A DNA stretch of 64,000 bases, taken from NCBI RefSeq assembly GCF_001639145.1, contig NZ_LROY01000001.1, positions 684,501 through 748,500 on the forward strand, written 5' to 3'. The notes beneath the pieces are model-generated. The model did no database searches and had not been told where the DNA came from. It saw nothing but the letters and a program-made list of their open reading frames with translations. Shown piece after piece: positions 7,683-16,303 of this stretch. The number at the start of each line of letters is the position of its first letter. Within the stretch, counting starts at the first letter, position 1. Position numbers and translations under genes: made by a program. This stretch comes from Microbulbifer sp. Q7 (GTDB taxonomy: Bacteria; Pseudomonadota; Gammaproteobacteria; Pseudomonadales; Cellvibrionaceae).

Positions 7683-9095
7683 ATGAATAATCGCGTATGG
7701 ATCATTGATGACGACCGCTCCATCCGCTGGGTGCTGGAGCGCGCCCTTTCCCGGGCGGGGATCGATACCACCTGCTACGAAAACGGGGACCGCGCCCTGG
7801 ATGACTTTTATAGCGAGTCACCGGATGTGGTGATCAGTGATATCCGCATGCCGGGCTCCGACGGTTTTAAATTGCTGCAACGCTTTCAGGCAGAGCGTCC
7901 ATCCCTGCCCATCATTATCATGACGGCACACTCGGACCTGGATAGTGCTGTCGCTGCCTATCAGGGCGGTGCCTTCGAGTACCTGCCGAAACCTTTTGAT
8001 GTGGATGAGGCCGTGGCCGTCACCCGCCGTGCCCTGGCCCACGCCAACGAGCAGCAGCCCGAAGAACCGGTGATCGTCGAAAACGGTACTGCCAATAAGG
8101 AGATCATCGGTGAAGCGCCGGCGATGCAGGAAGTGTTTCGCGCGATTGGGCGTCTCTCCCATTCCAACATCACCGTACTGATCAACGGTGAATCCGGTAC
8201 CGGTAAGGAATTGGTGGCGGCGGCCCTACATAATCACAGTCCGCGCAAGAACCAACCCTTTATCGCGCTCAACATGGCGGCGATTCCCAAGGACCTGATG
8301 GAGTCCGAACTGTTTGGCCATGAGAAGGGTGCCTTTACCGGTGCCAGCGCGCAGCGCGCCGGGCGCTTTGAGCAGGCCAACGGCGGCACCCTGTTCCTGG
8401 ATGAGATTGGGGATATGCCCGCAGAAACCCAGACCCGCTTGTTGCGGGTACTGGCGGACGGCGAGTTTTACCGCGTCGGTGGCCACACTCCGGTCAAGGT
8501 GGATGTGCGCATTATTGCCGCTACCCACCAGGATCTTGAACGCCTGGTGGAAGAGCACAAATTTCGCGAGGACCTTTTCCATCGCCTGAACGTCATCCGC
8601 ATCCACATTCCACGGCTTGCGGATCGCCGCGAAGATATTCCCCGCCTGGTGCGGCACTTCTTTAACAGTGCCGCCAAGGATCTCGGCGTCGAGCCCAAGA
8701 TTCTGCTGAAGGAGACCGAGGAATACCTGTCTGGACTCGACTGGCCGGGCAACGTGCGCCAGCTGGAAAATACCTGCCGCTGGATTACGGTAATGGCTTC
8801 CGGCCGTGAAGTGCTGGTCGACGACCTGCCGCCGGAGCTGCACCAGCAGGGTGCCGCGAGCGAGGCCCCGCAGGACTGGCAGAAGGCCCTGCGCCTGTGG
8901 GCCGATCAGGCGCTGGCCACCGGCCAGCGGGAAATTCTCAGCGAAGCAGTGCCGGCGTTTGAGCGCGCCCTGATCGAGATTGCACTCAAGCACACAGCGG
9001 GTCGCAAGCGTGATGCGGCAGAATTGCTTGGCTGGGGGCGCAACACCCTGACCCGCAAGCTGAAAGAGCTGGGGATGAACGGCGCCGATGATTGA
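7683..9095 (+). CDS. glnG: Nitrogen regulation response regulator NtrC
   Basis: Enhancer-binding activator of sigma-54 RNA polymerase. 470 residues in three domains: receiver (1-120) with phospho-acceptor Asp53 in VISDIRMPG; AAA+ domain (about 140-370) with Walker A GESGTGKE, the sigma-54-contacting GAFTGA loop and Walker B LFLDEIGD; and a C-terminal Fis-type helix-turn-helix, GRKRDAAELLGWGRNTLTRK. It is the partner of the upstream NtrB and the presumed reader of the palindromes at 3744-3822 and 6401. A strong palindromic terminator follows at 9118. Confidence 0.97.
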   Translation: MNNRVWIIDDDRSIRWVLERALSRAGIDTTCYENGDRALDDFYSESPDVVISDIRMPGSDGFKLLQRFQAERPSLPIIIMTAHSDLDSAVAAYQGGAFEYLPKPFDVDEAVAVTRRALAHANEQQPEEPVIVENGTANKEIIGEAPAMQEVFRAIGRLSHSNITVLINGESGTGKELVAAALHNHSPRKNQPFIALNMAAIPKDLMESELFGHEKGAFTGASAQRAGRFEQANGGTLFLDEIGDMPAETQTRLLRVLADGEFYRVGGHTPVKVDVRIIAATHQDLERLVEEHKFREDLFHRLNVIRIHIPRLADRREDIPRLVRHFFNSAAKDLGVEPKILLKETEEYLSGLDWPGNVRQLENTCRWITVMASGREVLVDDLPPELHQQGAASEAPQDWQKALRLWADQALATGQREILSEAVPAFERALIEIALKHTAGRKRDAAELLGWGRNTLTRKLKELGMNGADD

Positions 9096-9117
9096 GTGCT
9101 GACTGATGTCGACGACC

Positions 9118-9145
9118 AAAATGGGCACCTGCAGGTGCCCATTTT
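9118..9145. terminator. Terminator after ntrC
   Basis: A fully self-complementary 28-base palindrome with arms AAAATGGGCACCTG and CAGGTGCCCATTTT; the A- and T-rich ends allow it to act on either strand. The right arm plus the following CGTT recurs on the minus strand between asmA and mutY (63670-63700). Confidence 0.85.
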
Positions 9146-9276
9146 CGTTATAGTACGCGCAATTTTTGACCCTGATCAGCCAGCGTCAACTTCAACTCTG
9201 CTTTACTGCCTGTATTCCCGGTAAAACGATGATCGGCAACAGCCAACCGTAACAATCATTATCAGTGACAGCGACC

Positions 9277-9612
9277 ATGAGTGATCTCCCCAATTGCCCC
9301 AAGTGCCAATCCACCTATACCTATGAAGATCGCGATCTTTTCGTCTGCCCGGAGTGTGGCAATGAATGGGCTGCGGGAGAAACCGCGGAAGAGGAAGGGT
9401 TGAAGATTAACGATGCCAATGGCAATCCGCTCGCCGATGGCGATACGGTAACGGTGATCAAGGACCTGAAGGTGAAAGGTTCTTCCCTGGTGGTGAAAGT
9501 GGGCACCAAGGTGAAGAATATCCGGCTGGTCGAAGGCGACCACGATATCGACTGTAAAATTGACGGTATCGGGCCGATGAAATTGAAGTCGGAGTTTGTG
9601 AAAAAGGCCTGA
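9277..9612 (+). CDS. phnA: PhnA/YjdM family zinc-ribbon protein
   Basis: A 111-residue protein of the PhnA family, originally named for alkylphosphonate utilisation but of unproven function. The N-terminal zinc ribbon has Cys7, Cys10, Cys24 and Cys27 (CPKC and CPEC); the C-terminal part is the family beta-barrel with [14 protein letters not shown]. The ATG at 9277 ([10 protein letters not shown]) matches the family start, so the in-frame GTG at 9265 is not needed. It stands alone between ntrC and a convergent lipoprotein gene, with no phosphonate genes nearby, so a phosphonate role cannot be inferred from context. Confidence 0.92.
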   Translation: MSDLPNCPKCQSTYTYEDRDLFVCPECGNEWAAGETAEEEGLKINDANGNPLADGDTVTVIKDLKVKGSSLVVKVGTKVKNIRLVEGDHDIDCKIDGIGPMKLKSEFVKKA

Positions 9613-9707
9613 CGTATGTCTGGCAGAAAAGCTGCGCCAGTTGCTCGGAGTGACGTGAGGCGCTGCGGGCGGGGCGCGGCAGCCTATGGGCTGGCCGCGC
9701 CGGTGAG

Positions 9708-10247
9708 TTACTTCACGATGGTGAGCTGAATCTCGCCCACATTGAATCCCCATTTGCTCAGCTTCGACTCGGCGATCAGCACATTTGGCGCCACAAGAAA
9801 CATCTGGTCGTCCACATTCACATTAATGGTGCGGCCCTTGTAGGGCACCTGCAAAACGTATTTCATGAATACCGCATTGCCGGCCACCGACATGGTGGAT
9901 GTACCAACAACGTCGCCGGCGGTGGCGGCGTATTGGCGCAGGCCTGTCCCGGAGGACGCCATCGGCACCATCTGCCAGGTGCGGTACTGTATTTCCCCAT
10001 CGTCAAACTCGAATTTCTCGCGAAGCTCACCGCGCCCGTTTTCCCAGCTGCCATCGATCTCGGCGACGAAGCGGCGGGTAACACTACCGCCGCGGTCTTT
10101 CACCACTCCGTAGGCCTTCATGGGCCCGGAAAAGAAGTTTTCCGCCACAAAACGCGGCGTGTTGTTGGCATAGTTTTCGATAGTGGGGGCGCTGCAGGCA
10201 GAACATATAAATGCAATAACCAGCAGCAGTAACACGGAATTTTTCAT
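9708..10247 (-). CDS. DUF3833 family lipoprotein
   Basis: A 179-residue probable lipoprotein: a short hydrophobic N-terminus ending CSAC, a slightly atypical lipobox, then the DUF3833 core with PRFVAENFFSGPMKAYGVV and the DRGG...RRFVAEIDG pattern. The family is periplasmic or outer-membrane attached in proteobacteria and has no established function. The start at ATG 10247 is preceded by AGGCAG, and the longer upstream reading has no signal sequence. It is monocistronic, convergent with phnA. Confidence 0.85.
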   Translation of the reverse strand: MKNSVLLLLVIAFICSACSAPTIENYANNTPRFVAENFFSGPMKAYGVVKDRGGSVTRRFVAEIDGSWENGRGELREKFEFDDGEIQYRTWQMVPMASSGTGLRQYAATAGDVVGTSTMSVAGNAVFMKYVLQVPYKGRTINVNVDDQMFLVAPNVLIAESKLSKWGFNVGEIQLTIVK

Positions 10248-10380
10248 GGACTGCCTTTGATGTTCGGGTGTACGCACAGTGAGTATACGAAGAATACGAA
10301 AAAGGCTTGGAATTGGATGTGTATAAAGCTGTCCGGACATGAGGAACGTTAGAGGCCCATGCACTTGTGAGCGAACGGCT

Positions 10381-10420
10381 CAGGCAGACGGATTTGCGGT
10401 GTGGCATGTCCGCCTGCCTG
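10381..10420. other. Intergenic hairpin
   Basis: Inverted repeat CAGGCAG/CTGCCTG, extended after one mismatch by CGGA/TCCG, with a 16-base loop. It sits just past the 3' end of the AI-2E permease gene (minus strand). There is no T-run, so it is a weak terminator candidate at best. Confidence 0.3.
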
Positions 10421-10471
10421 TCGCTGCTTGGCTATTAACAGCTCGGCCACGAGCCGCCGGCTTTGGCGTAC

Positions 10472-11605
10472 CTAGTCGCCGGATTGGCGCGGCTCTGCGG
10501 AGTGCCTCTCGTCGTGCAAGTCATCCAGCGGTGACTCGAGCGGCGGTGGAACAAGGGGCTGGTCGCCACTGATAAATTCCCGCATGAAGATCTCCCAGAA
10601 CGCCATAAACAGCGCCGCCAGCAATGGCCCGATGGCAAAGCCGCTGATGCCGAACATAAACAGGCCGCCGACGGTGGAAAACAGCACGATGTAGTCCGGC
10701 AGCTTGGTGTCGCGGCCTACCAGGATAGGGCGCAGGATATTGTCCACCAGGCTAATCACGACGACGCCGAAGACCATCAGCACCGTGGCTTTGACTGCAT
10801 CCCCGGTGGCATACAGGTAGAGGGCGGCGGGGAACCAGATGATTGCCGCACCCACCGCCGGCAGCAGCGAGAGCACCGTCATCACCACCCCCCACAGCAA
10901 GGGGGCGGGCAGCCCCAGCGCCCAGAATATCAGCCCCCCCAGGGTGCCCTGGGTGACGGCAACCACCAGGTTGCCCTTGATGGTTGCGCGGGTGACCTCG
11001 GCAAACTTCGCCAGCAGCAGTTTTTCCCGCTCATCCCCCAGAGGCAGGGCGCGAATCAGCAGCGCCGTCAGCGAATTGCCATCCCGGATCAGGAAAAAGG
11101 TCAGGTACAGCATCAGGCCCAGGTTGACGAAAAAGTTGAGTGTGTTCTGGCCCAGTGCCAGGGCATTTTTCGCAATCAGGCTGCCGGCGGTCATCAGGCC
11201 GCCCAGCAGGCGTTCCTTGACTCCGTCAAAATCCATTCCGACGCGTTCCAGTGCAGCGTTAATGCCCGGGAAGGCCGCGCGTACCTGCTCTACCTTGGCG
11301 CCGAGATTAATTTCTCCGGACTGCACTTTTTGATAAAGGTTGGCGACCTCGCTGACAAATGAGCTTGCCACCGCCAGCACCGGAATTACCACCACCACGA
11401 TACACAGCAGCAAGGTGCCCAGTGCCGTGAGGTTGGGCCACTTGGGAAAGCGCTTCAGCAAATAGTGGTACAGCGGGTGAAAGATCAGCGCCACCGCGCA
11501 GGCCCAGAAAATAGCGGTGAAAAATGGCTTCAGCAAAAAGCCAAAGGCAATGGTCACCAGCAACAGGGTGAAGATAAACGAGCGTCTTTCCAGTCTTTCC
11601 TGCAC
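10472..11605 (-). CDS. AI-2E/PerM family inner-membrane permease
   Basis: A 377-residue polytopic membrane protein of the AI-2E transporter (UPF0118, PerM/YdiK) family. Paired N-terminal helices (about 10-90) are followed by a soluble stretch (about 95-150) and five or so further helices ending near residue 345. Family landmarks include FFLIRDG and PAVGAAIIWFPAALYLY. Members export diverse solutes, including AI-2 or Na+ in studied cases; the substrate here is unknown. The C-terminus ends in a polar Pro/Asp-rich tail. Probably transcribed alone. Confidence 0.92.
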   Translation of the reverse strand: MQERLERRSFIFTLLLVTIAFGFLLKPFFTAIFWACAVALIFHPLYHYLLKRFPKWPNLTALGTLLLCIVVVVIPVLAVASSFVSEVANLYQKVQSGEINLGAKVEQVRAAFPGINAALERVGMDFDGVKERLLGGLMTAGSLIAKNALALGQNTLNFFVNLGLMLYLTFFLIRDGNSLTALLIRALPLGDEREKLLLAKFAEVTRATIKGNLVVAVTQGTLGGLIFWALGLPAPLLWGVVMTVLSLLPAVGAAIIWFPAALYLYATGDAVKATVLMVFGVVVISLVDNILRPILVGRDTKLPDYIVLFSTVGGLFMFGISGFAIGPLLAALFMAFWEIFMREFISGDQPLVPPPLESPLDDLHDERHSAEPRQSGD

Positions 11606-11680
11606 CGGAGCGTCCTTGTTTGTTGTTATTTGGTCGAGCGTTTTGGAACCAGCGGCTATGAAACCAGATAGCAGGATGCT

Positions 11681-12415
11681 TTACCAGCGGCGGTAGCCAC
11701 AGGTGTCTACGTGAAAGCGAATACCGCTGTATATCCCCAGGCCCATGTTCCATTTGCGACCCACTTTGCGGTGGATGCGGCGCAGTTTGGGTAGCAGCTG
11801 CTTGCGGGTGTATTCGTCCTCCGGAATCATATCCAGGCCGCAGAAGTGCATGTGTTTGCTGGTGCGTGCGCCGCCCGCCTTGGCGTTGTAGCGCGCAGTG
11901 CGCCAGCCGGAAAGTACCACCACCGGTCCGATTTCCGGAATGATGTAGTTTTTCAGTACCTTGAGCGTATCGACCATGGTCTCCCAGGTGTCTTCCGGGG
12001 GGATCGCAAACGGGGGCTCACCGATTTTCTGCCAGTCCGTGCCCTGGCGCATCAGCTCGAACGATGGCACCACATCGTCCACATCGTTGATCTTGAGAAA
12101 GTGTTCCAGTTTCTCAAAGTGCGCGCGGTGGTCGCCTTCGTCGAGAAACTTGTCAAACGCGATGGCGCTGGCCGCGGTATAGCCCTTGATGCGATAGATC
12201 AGGGGCACATCGGGGTCAACGGGAATGGGTTCTGGCTCCGGCTCGATGTATTCCACCGGGCTGACGATGCGCTCCGCCAGCTCACGCACTTTTTCCACCG
12301 TCAGTACGATCAACACCAGTGACAGGATGAGCAGCAGGGCGACAATCCAGATTACACGGCGGCGTTCAATGTGGATGTCGACAAATTCGTGATCGGGCGT
12401 TTCCTTGATATCCAT
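11681..12415 (-). CDS. Membrane-anchored M15-like peptidase (copy 2)
   Basis: A 244-residue protein with one transmembrane helix near residues 20-42 and a periplasmic domain. The C-terminal 100 residues resemble the M15/VanY fold: SGWRTARYN, then SKHMHFCGLDMIP (SxHxxG-x-D-like) and FHVDTCG (HxD), which would supply the zinc ligands His, Asp and His. If active it would trim peptidoglycan stem peptides, but one conserved family Gly is shifted and activity is not proven. It is a tandem paralogue of the next gene upstream (12457-13137), sharing FAIPP, GLGIYSG and the FHVDTCG ending. Confidence 0.7.
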   Translation of the reverse strand: MDIKETPDHEFVDIHIERRRVIWIVALLLILSLVLIVLTVEKVRELAERIVSPVEYIEPEPEPIPVDPDVPLIYRIKGYTAASAIAFDKFLDEGDHRAHFEKLEHFLKINDVDDVVPSFELMRQGTDWQKIGEPPFAIPPEDTWETMVDTLKVLKNYIIPEIGPVVVLSGWRTARYNAKAGGARTSKHMHFCGLDMIPEDEYTRKQLLPKLRRIHRKVGRKWNMGLGIYSGIRFHVDTCGYRRW

Positions 12416-12456
12416 TGTGTACTGCTCGCTTAACTCCGGATAAACGGGGACTCGGG

Positions 12457-13137
12457 CTACCAGCTGCGAAACCCGCAGGTGTCCACATGAAAGCGCACGC
12501 CGCTATAAATACCGAGGCCCATGTGGCTTTCCGGGCCCAGGCGCGCGTGGAGATTGCGCAGTTCCTCCACCAGCTCTTTGCGGCTGATATTGGAACGCGG
12601 CACCAGGTCCACCCCACAGAATGTTTTGTGCTTGCTCTTGCCCGAGCCACCGGCCTTGCGGTTGTAATGGTCAGTGCGGAACGCAGACACCACGTCCACC
12701 GGGCCAATATTCGGCACCAGCTCGTCGCGGATCAGCTGCAGGGTGGGGACCATGTTGGGCCAGTAATCCCGGGGCGGTATCGCAAAAGGCGGCTCGTTGA
12801 TGTCCAGCCAGTCCGATCCCTGGCGCAGCAGGTTTTGCGGCTCTATCGCATCCGCGACCTTGGCTTCCTGCATAAAATCCGCCAGCTGTCCGAACGCGCG
12901 CCGGTTTTCCCGCTGCCGCAAGAACTGTTTGAGGCTTGCCTGCGAGGCCACGCGGTAGCCCTGCAATTCGTAGTAGGGTTTTTCCCGCTCCTTGAGGAAC
13001 AGGTAGAGCCACAGCAGGAACAGCAACAGCAACAGCAGGAGCGCTACTCCCACGATGACCCACCAGTTGGTCTGCTGGTTCGGGGGGAGGTGCTCGTAGC
13101 GTCGCCTGAAAATAGAAAAAGGGTTGCCTAACGGCAT
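12457..13137 (-). CDS. Membrane-anchored M15-like peptidase (copy 1)
   Basis: A 226-residue paralogue of the downstream gene (11681-12415). A single very Leu-rich helix (about 25-48) anchors it, followed by a membrane-proximal region and a C-terminal M15/VanY-like domain with SAFRTDHYN, SKHKTFCGVDLVP and FHVDTCGFRSW at the extreme C-terminus. The two genes are 41 bases apart on the same strand and probably co-transcribed, a local duplication with strong divergence of the N-terminal half. A role in cell-wall editing is inferred from fold only. Confidence 0.7.
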   Translation of the reverse strand: MPLGNPFSIFRRRYEHLPPNQQTNWWVIVGVALLLLLLLFLLWLYLFLKEREKPYYELQGYRVASQASLKQFLRQRENRRAFGQLADFMQEAKVADAIEPQNLLRQGSDWLDINEPPFAIPPRDYWPNMVPTLQLIRDELVPNIGPVDVVSAFRTDHYNRKAGGSGKSKHKTFCGVDLVPRSNISRKELVEELRNLHARLGPESHMGLGIYSGVRFHVDTCGFRSW

Positions 13138-13256
13138 GCCTGTGCCTGTTTGTCCTTGCCCGGTTGCGTGCGCTAGGCCGGTTCTCCCTGCACGGAAAAA
13201 AATGGCCTTTTAAAGACTATAGCCACCTGAGCCAGCTGCGGCAGGAACGTCGGGCA

Positions 13257-13283
13257 CAAAAAAGGCGGCCCGTGGGCCGCCTT
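13257..13283 (-). terminator. Terminator after pckA
   Basis: Nine-base-pair GC-rich stem (AAGGCGGCC / GGCCGCCTT) with a CGTG loop; on the minus strand it is followed by six Ts. It lies about 40 bases beyond the pckA stop codon. Confidence 0.88.
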
Positions 13284-13321
13284 CGTGCGGTGGCGTTGCC
13301 ACCGCTGGGGAGATCAATCCG

Positions 13322-14869
13322 TCACGCCTTGGGGCCGGCGGCCTTGATCTCGTCGCTGACAGCGAACTTCTCGATATTGTCGGCGAACAGAGCCGCCAGT
13401 TTGCTGGCCGCGGCGTCGTAGGCGCTGGCATCCGCCCAGGCATTGCGCGGGTTCAGGTAGGACTTGTCCACACCCGGCACTTCCACCGGAATATCCAGGT
13501 TCATGATGTCCAGGTGTTCGGTGGGGGCATTTTCCAGGGCACCGCTCTGGATGGCCGCGACCACTGCGCGGGTAACCGGAATCGGGAAGCGCTTGCCTTT
13601 TTCACCGGAACCGCCAGTCCAGCCGGTATTCACCAGATAGACCTTGGAGTCGAAGTCTTCAATGCGCTTCATCAGCAGGTCCGCGTACTCACGGGGCGCG
13701 CGCGGCATGAAGGGGGCGCCGAAGCAGGTGGAGAAGGTGGGGTGGATGCCCGCTTCCGCACCCAGCTCGGTGGAGCCCACACGGGCGGTGTAGCCGGACA
13801 GGAAGTGGTACGCCGCCGCTTCCTTGGACAGGATCGAGACGGGCGGCAGAACGCCGGTCACGTCACAGGTCAGGAAGATCACGTTTTTCGGTTCGCCGGC
13901 GCGGTTTTCCAGCTGGCGCATTTCCACGTGTTCCAGCGGGTAGGAGCAGCGGCCGTTTTCGGTCAGGCTGGTGTCGTCGTAGTCCGGCACACCGGCATCG
14001 TCGGTCACCACGTTCTCGACGATGGCGCCAAAGCGGATGGCGTCCCAGATCACCGGCTCATTCTTCTGGCTCAGGTTGATGGTCTTGGCGTAGCAGCCGC
14101 CTTCCATATTGAACACGCCGCCCTTGGCCCAGCCGTGCTCGTCGTCGCCGATCAGGTAGCGTGCTGGGTCTGCAGACAGGGTGGTCTTGCCGGTGCCGGA
14201 CAGGCCGAAGAACAGGCATACATCGCCGTCTTTGCCCACATTGGCGGCGCAGTGCATCGGCATCACGTCTTTTTCCGGCAGCAGGAAGTTCTGCACGGAG
14301 AACATGGCTTTTTTCATCTCGCCGGCGTAACGCATGCCCGCCAACAGTACTTTGCGCTGGGCAAAGTTGATGATCACGCAGCCCTCGGAGTTGGTGCCGT
14401 CGCGGGACGGGTCACACTCGAAGTTGGCCGCGTGCAGAATGCGCCACTCTTCCTTGCCCTTGGGGTTGTACTTTTCTGCGCGGATAAACATGTTGCGACC
14501 GAACAGGTTGTGCCAGGCGGTCTGGGTGGTCACTTTCACGGGAATATAGTGGTCTTCGTCCTGGCCCACATGCAGCTGCTGCACGAAGCTGTCGTGGCTG
14601 GCAACGAAATCCTCAACACGGTTCCACAGGGCATCGAACTTGTCTGCCGAGAAGGGGCGGTTCACGCTGCCCCATTCGATGCTGTCGGCGGTGGAGGCTT
14701 CTTCCACCACAAAACGGTCTGCGGGAGAGCGGCCGGTGCGCGCGCCGGTTACCGCCAGCAGTGCACCGGTATGCGTGAGGTGACCTTCGCCGCGCTGCAG
14801 CGCCTGCTCCACCAATTGTGCCGCTGAGAGGTTGGAGAACGCCTGCACCGTCTCGTGTTGCTGTGCCAT
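13322..14869 (-). CDS. pckA: Phosphoenolpyruvate carboxykinase (ATP)
   Basis: Cytoplasmic enzyme converting oxaloacetate and ATP to PEP and CO2, the first committed gluconeogenic step. About 515 residues, typical of the ATP-dependent family. Seen: TGRSPADRF (substrate loop), [14 protein letters not shown] (P-loop kinase 1a motif), LIGDDEHGW (metal-binding kinase 2) and the lid-region TGWTGGSG. I use ATG 14869 (MAQQHET); ATG 14884 is an in-frame alternative and neither has a strong ribosome-binding site. Gene order pckA-hslO, with hslR and yrfG beyond, echoes the enteric yrfG-hslR-hslO-pck block. Confidence 0.96.
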   Translation of the reverse strand: MAQQHETVQAFSNLSAAQLVEQALQRGEGHLTHTGALLAVTGARTGRSPADRFVVEEASTADSIEWGSVNRPFSADKFDALWNRVEDFVASHDSFVQQLHVGQDEDHYIPVKVTTQTAWHNLFGRNMFIRAEKYNPKGKEEWRILHAANFECDPSRDGTNSEGCVIINFAQRKVLLAGMRYAGEMKKAMFSVQNFLLPEKDVMPMHCAANVGKDGDVCLFFGLSGTGKTTLSADPARYLIGDDEHGWAKGGVFNMEGGCYAKTINLSQKNEPVIWDAIRFGAIVENVVTDDAGVPDYDDTSLTENGRCSYPLEHVEMRQLENRAGEPKNVIFLTCDVTGVLPPVSILSKEAAAYHFLSGYTARVGSTELGAEAGIHPTFSTCFGAPFMPRAPREYADLLMKRIEDFDSKVYLVNTGWTGGSGEKGKRFPIPVTRAVVAAIQSGALENAPTEHLDIMNLDIPVEVPGVDKSYLNPRNAWADASAYDAAASKLAALFADNIEKFAVSDEIKAAGPKA

Positions 14870-15191
14870 TCGCTTATTACCCATGAAAGTTGTATCACTG
14901 AAATAAATAGTAGGGGGTGCCGCCTAATAACGCGACAAACTGCCGCGGCAAAATGCGCGACTGGCCTGCTGGCGGGCGCATTATGGCAAACTTCAAATGC
15001 CGATCACAGGAAAAAGCGTATAATTTTTGATCGAAATTCGCTTTGTGAGGGAAATTTTTCACTTAAATTTATTCAAAATGATGATGTAGTTTTTTTACTT
15101 CATAATTTTGGGGAATATTGGGTGTTCTGTAGTTTTTACTACAGTCAGCGTCCTGGGGATGGGCGGGGTGTGCGGGTAGCCGCGCAGACAT
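14870..15191. other. pckA upstream region, AT-rich
   Basis: About 320 bases without a gene between pckA (leftward) and the end of hslO. It is markedly AT-rich from 15000 to 15130 compared with its surroundings and contains the dyad at 15127-15144 and an imperfect second copy near 15084-15102. It should carry the pckA promoter, which I cannot place with confidence. Confidence 0.6.
15127..15144. promoter_or_regulatory. Operator-like palindrome upstream of pckA
   Basis: Perfect 7-bp dyad CTGTAGT-TTTT-ACTACAG. The TGTAGT/ACTACA half-sites resemble the HexR-type motif (TGTARTnnnAYTACA) known from central-carbon genes including pckA in gammaproteobacteria, but the spacer is one base longer. An imperfect copy (TGTAGTTTTTTTACTTCA) lies about 43 bases closer to pckA. 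The regulator assignment is tentative. Confidence 0.4.
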
Positions 15192-15219
15192 AAAAAAGCG
15201 CGCCGAGTGGCGCGCTTTT
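15192..15219 (-). terminator. Terminator after hslO
   Basis: Inverted repeat AAAAGCGCGCC / GGCGCGCTTTT with a GAGT loop and, on the minus strand, a run of six Ts. It sits some 20 bases past the hslO stop codon. Confidence 0.9.
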
Positions 15220-15240
15220 GTTTATTTGGGCATGTGTCGT

Positions 15241-16119
15241 TCAGTGCAGGGTGTGTGGGGGGGCATTGAACAGGGCTTCGATCATGTCGCGGTCAAAACG
15301 GTAGGTCTTGTTGCAGAACTGGCAGTCCGCGGTGATTTCCCCACCCTGCTCTTCCAGCAGCTGATAAACCTCTTCCGGGCCCATGGCGATCAGTGCACGG
15401 GCGCTGCGCTCGTTGGTGCAGCTGCACTTGAAGCGGATATTGGCGGTGCCGAGACTGGCCGGTTCCATCTGGTGAAACAGCCGCACCAGCAGCTCTTCGT
15501 GGGGCAGGTTGTGCAGCTCGTCGGCGGTGACGGTGGAGGCCAGGTGGACACCGGTTTCCCAGGCGTCCTCGTTCTCCACTTCGGTGGCGGCGTTATTACC
15601 CGGCAGCACCTGCAGCATGATGCCGCCCACGGTATCGGCGCTGGATTCGATCCAGAAGCGGGTCTGCAACTGCTCCGACTGGGTAAAGTAGTCTTCCAGG
15701 CACTCCGCCAAGGTGTCTTTCTCCAGCGGCACAATGCCCTGGTAGCGTTCGCCCTGCTGTGGGTCCACGGTGATTACCAGAGCGCCGCGATCGCCCACCA
15801 GCTCGCGCAGGGTGGCGCCCTCGGCAATCTCCACACCCTCGGCCACACGCGCCAGGCCGCGCACATCGCTGTGATGGGTACACTCGGCCACCAGCAGTGG
15901 TACATCCCCCTCTCCGCGGGCCTGCAACATCAGTAGGCCGTCAAACTTGAGGGTGGTGGAAAGCAGGCAGGCAGCAGCGAGGAACTCGCCCAGCAGCCGT
16001 TGCACCGGTTGCGGCAAGGGGTTGTGCTCGAGCACTTCCCGGTAGGCATCGGTCAGCGTGACCAGTTGGCCACGAATATCGTGCTTGGAGAAGATGAAGC
16101 GTTCCAACTGGTCCGACAT
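15241..16119 (-). CDS. hslO: Redox-regulated chaperone Hsp33
   Basis: Cytoplasmic holdase activated by oxidative unfolding. 292 residues, the normal length; N-terminal Hsp33 core and the C-terminal redox switch with zinc ligands CSC (in FKCSCTNER) and CQFC (in DCQFCNKT), the CxC and CxxC pairs that form disulfides on oxidation. The ATG at 16119 is preceded by GAGG nine bases upstream; the in-frame GTG at 16134 overlaps that ribosome-binding site and is rejected. It lies in the conserved yrfG-hslR-hslO-pckA neighbourhood. Confidence 0.97.
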   Translation of the reverse strand: MSDQLERFIFSKHDIRGQLVTLTDAYREVLEHNPLPQPVQRLLGEFLAAACLLSTTLKFDGLLMLQARGEGDVPLLVAECTHHSDVRGLARVAEGVEIAEGATLRELVGDRGALVITVDPQQGERYQGIVPLEKDTLAECLEDYFTQSEQLQTRFWIESSADTVGGIMLQVLPGNNAATEVENEDAWETGVHLASTVTADELHNLPHEELLVRLFHQMEPASLGTANIRFKCSCTNERSARALIAMGPEEVYQLLEEQGGEITADCQFCNKTYRFDRDMIEALFNAPPHTLH

Positions 16120-16197
16120 GAGTGACTGCCTCACTGAAAATCTGGGGAGGGCGATTTTAGTGCCTGTTGCCCACCCTGTCGCGCCCCTTTACCCAAG

Positions 16198-16253
16198 TCT
16201 TGCAGGCCAGTTCTTGTAGGGCTGGTCTTGCAGGCCAGGTCTTGCAGGGCAGG
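16198..16253. repeat. Four tandem 14-bp repeats
   Basis: Four head-to-tail 14-base units of TCTTGCAGGCCAGG type at 16198-16211, 16212-16225, 16226-16239 and 16240-16253, each differing from the others at one to three positions. They lie in the spacer upstream of hslO and downstream of the 16304 gene. A short minisatellite, possibly variable between strains. Confidence 0.85.
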
Positions 16254-16303
16254 ACATACAGGATAGTGCCCCCGGGCGGCCGATGGTCAGCGGGTGGCCC
16301 CGG

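Noticed and set aside
9277..9612. Phosphonate utilisation locus
   Set aside because: PhnA-family zinc-ribbon genes occur widely without any phn genes, and none is present here.
13514..14827. 437-codon frame antisense to pckA
   Set aside because: Shadow of pckA; its translation is a low-complexity Gly/His/Val/Ala-rich string with no domain.
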